Assembly: GCA_934699065.1 (NCBI GenBank)
Contig: CAKUWD010000002.1
Span: 1 to 64,000, forward strand
Source: an uncultured Treponema sp.
GTDB taxonomy: Bacteria; Spirochaetota; Spirochaetia; Treponematales; Treponemataceae
DNA length: 64,000 nt
Reading direction: 5' to 3'
Below the pieces are notes generated by a model. It was not told where the DNA came from. It was given only the letters and a program-made list of their open reading frames with translations, and did no database searches. Below are positions 61,888 through 64,000 of the stretch, one piece after another. The position numbers and the translations under genes are program-made. Position 1 is the stretch's first letter, and each line of letters starts with the position of its first letter.

Positions 61888-64000
61888 TCTTATCCTCTTC
61901 ACCCAATCGTCCGTAAAAGAACGAGCTTACATAAGCAGTGGCTAATCCAATGAAAATCGAAAGGCCAATTAAATGAACCGGCTTAAAAGAACTTAATGCA
62001 AGGGCTCCAAAAGAAATTATTGTTGTAACAAAAGAAACCATTGTTGCAAAAGGTTCCAGAGTTTTTTGTTCCATGCTTTGACTTTGCACAGAAGACTGAT
62101 TTCCTTTTTCTTTCTTTTCGTTTTCCATCATGTAAATTATGTAATCCAGACCGAGTCCAAAAACAAGAATTAAACCTGTAACAGAGAAGAACTCCATATT
62201 TATTTTACATAATGCAAATACTGCAACAACAACAAGAATTATAAGCAATGGAACTGAAATAATCTTAAAGGCCTGTTTCCAGGAATAAAAGAATTTCAGC
62301 ATTATAAACATCAACACGTAGGCCACAACAAAGAACTTGAGAATCATTGATGTGAGATTGTCCAGATCCTTACTTATATCCTGTGACTTACTGATAAAAA
62401 AAACATTGTCATTAATTTCTGCTAACGAAAGATAGTTAGCATAATCTGTTACTTTAGTTGGCAGTAAAACTGTAAAATATTTTCCATCAACTTTTCCAAG
62501 CCAAGCTGAAGAAATTGCAGATTCGATAAAGTCTGGAACATTACCATTTTCAAAAGATACAAAATCATTTTTTGTAATCTCATAATCATTTATTAATTTC
62601 ATCAAAGCATCGAAGTTTTCTACATCATCAAAACCAAGTGCCTGAAGCTGTTCCGGAGCAGACGCCATAAGTTTCTTATAAGCTTCGCGAGATTTTTTCT
62701 GAATCTCTTTAGAGGGAATAAAACTTGTAGTACTTACATAACCGATTTTGCCTTCAGTCATTTTTTCAAATTCAGCACGCAACTTTTCCTCATTTTGAAG
62801 AGCTTCGTCTTCTGTTTCTCCGCTCACAATATACCAGCCGCCAGGAGTATATTGAATTACCTGTGAAGCGATAATTTCATCCTGTAAAAGACGGCCCTTC
62901 ATATCATAAAGTGTAAGCAGATTATTTTTGATTTTTACATTTTTATGACAAATCAAAATTGAAAGAATTGAAAAAACAAACAAAATAATAATTACTGCAC
63001 GGCCAACCCATTTCTGTTCAACCTTAGAAACAATGCCGGAAAAATGTTTTGTAAAACGGATATTTCCTCTTTTCTCTGGAAGTTTAATATACGGATAAAT
63101 TGCAATCGTAGTAAGGAAAGAACTTACAAGACCAGCAAGGCAGAAAAGAGACATCTGCTTGAGAATTGTAAAAGGTGCAAACAAAAGAATTGCAAAACAA
63201 ATTCCTGTAGAAATAATTGCCATAAGAAGGCCTGAAAAAATATGATTTCTTATTTCTTTACTTGATTTTAATTCTGTGTTTCCTGCCCAGTGGGTAAAAA
63301 AGTGAAGACTGTAATCTATGCAGGAACCTATAAGAGAAGTTCCAAACACAAGAGTGATGACATGCATCTTATGGAAAACAGAAAGTGTCATTAAAACTGC
63401 AACGCCCAGAGAAATCAAAATTGAAGCAACAGAAAAAACAAGAGGACGTACAGAGCGGAAAATAAAAATCAAAAGAATTATTACAGCCAGCATTGAAACC
63501 GTAGCTATAACTGAAATCTCACGGCTCGCAGAAGTAGAACTTTCATGACTGTGGAATGGAGTTCCCGAATAAACAAAACTTGTAGAATCATTTTTGTTAT
63601 TATCGCAAACTCTGTAAATCTCTGTAATCGCATTATCCTTCGAAGCAAGCTTTGCACCACTGCTGCTAAGAATACCGCGAATCATAACATACCATTTATC
63701 TTCAAACTTCGAAGCAAGAACTCCATCTTTCACAGACATTGCAGTTCCGGCATTCTGAAGAGAAGTCAGATAATTTTGAAGATTATATTCTGTGAGCAAA
63801 AAAGGATCGGTATCAATATTATCCAAAGGAAGCATTGTAAAGCCACCGTATGCTTTTGAAAGAGCTTCAAGCGCAAAATCACTGGCTCCCTCTTCACTTG
63901 CAAGAATTGTGTCAGCAGTTTTTTCATCAATCAGATATGAACGGTACTTATATAAAAAGTCTGTAATTTCCCCCATTGCACTTACGTCATTGTAAAGAGA
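61877..64000 (-). CDS. MMPL/RND-type exporter, 5' end outside window
   Basis: At least 707 residues; the reading frame continues past the window edge. Two blocks of membrane helices (about 175-330 and 560-700 of the visible part) flank a large periplasmic domain. DYSLHFFTHWAGN and DYIIYMMENEKK are typical proton-relay helices of the MMPL class. In aryl polyene clusters an MMPL-like exporter of this kind moves the lipid to the periplasm. Its stop overlaps the lipoprotein gene. First visible gene of the operon. Confidence 0.88.
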   Translation of the reverse strand, partial: SLYNDVSAMGEITDFLYKYRSYLIDEKTADTILASEEGASDFALEALSKAYGGFTMLPLDNIDTDPFLLTEYNLQNYLTSLQNAGTAMSVKDGVLASKFEDKWYVMIRGILSSSGAKLASKDNAITEIYRVCDNNKNDSTSFVYSGTPFHSHESSTSASREISVIATVSMLAVIILLIFIFRSVRPLVFSVASILISLGVAVLMTLSVFHKMHVITLVFGTSLIGSCIDYSLHFFTHWAGNTELKSSKEIRNHIFSGLLMAIISTGICFAILLFAPFTILKQMSLFCLAGLVSSFLTTIAIYPYIKLPEKRGNIRFTKHFSGIVSKVEQKWVGRAVIIILFVFSILSILICHKNVKIKNNLLTLYDMKGRLLQDEIIASQVIQYTPGGWYIVSGETEDEALQNEEKLRAEFEKMTEGKIGYVSTTSFIPSKEIQKKSREAYKKLMASAPEQLQALGFDDVENFDALMKLINDYEITKNDFVSFENGNVPDFIESAISSAWLGKVDGKYFTVLLPTKVTDYANYLSLAEINDNVFFISKSQDISKDLDNLTSMILKFFVVAYVLMFIMLKFFYSWKQAFKIISVPLLIILVVVAVFALCKINMEFFSVTGLILVFGLGLDYIIYMMENEKKEKGNQSSVQSQSMEQKTLEPFATMVSFVTTIISFGALALSSFKPVHLIGLSIFIGLATAYVSSFFYGRLGEEDKNEK

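Overview
The window looks like a chromosomal segment of a host-associated or rumen-type spirochete of the Treponema group. This is inferred from gene content, not from a marker gene: an archaeal/spirochete-type PheT, desulfoferrodoxin, many Treponema-style lipoproteins and HD/GGDEF remnants, low to moderate GC with AT-rich intergenic DNA, and many dispersed palindromic repeats. No rRNA, tRNA, CRISPR array, phage module or replication origin was seen.

Layout. 1-1.5 kb: end of a glutathione peroxidase gene and two small secreted/lipoprotein genes. 1.9-5.2 kb: carB. 5.3-10.2 kb: accessory block with an XRE regulator and a divergent VanZ-like/TPR/lipoprotein operon, a frameshifted membrane gene, the C-terminal fossil of a ToxN/AbiQ type III toxin, and a Panacea-domain antitoxin with a RelE-like toxin. 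10.2-17.5 kb: housekeeping genes (tcdA, exonuclease III, M48 protease, hemolysin III family, rlmB, a YchJ-like SEC-C protein) plus gene debris. 17.7-24.9 kb: lipoproteins, a tandem-ATPase ABC protein, a GH18-like lipoprotein, a UPF0210 protein and a repeat-riddled acetyltransferase. 24.9-26.8 kb: a YtrA-type regulator/ABC operon with a clear operator. 27-36.5 kb: a membrane LuxR-like regulator, an FMN 2-hydroxyacid dehydrogenase, pfkA, ftsK, a PLP decarboxylase and a diguanylate cyclase. 36.6-45 kb: a bacterial alpha-2-macroglobulin gene and pbpC, a classic pair. 45-52.3 kb: desulfoferrodoxin, pheT and a 4.3 kb accessory island. 52.3-58.6 kb: a RelB/YoeB pair, D-lactate-type dehydrogenase, a transglutaminase-like protein, a MATE pump and xylulokinase. 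59-64 kb: DHFR and an aryl-polyene-like operon (MMPL exporter, DUF3261-like lipoprotein, ketosynthase, dehydratase) that runs off the window.

Two structural themes stand out. First, several families of short palindromic repeats are scattered through the window. The main one (family A, ends GTGGTTTCGA and CTCAACCAC) has at least twelve copies, most of them inside open reading frames without breaking them, as Rickettsia palindromic elements do. Second, the 3' end of pheT exists twice: intact at 47.9 kb and as a decayed 118 bp remnant at 52.2 kb. Between the copies lie an IS3-family element sitting in a terminator loop, a multi-zinc-ribbon endonuclease with a NUMOD1-like tail, and three tiny overlapping genes including a DUF4160 protein. 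This island is the best candidate for an undescribed mobile or defence-like unit.

All calls are from reading sequence and motifs by eye; no database search was run.
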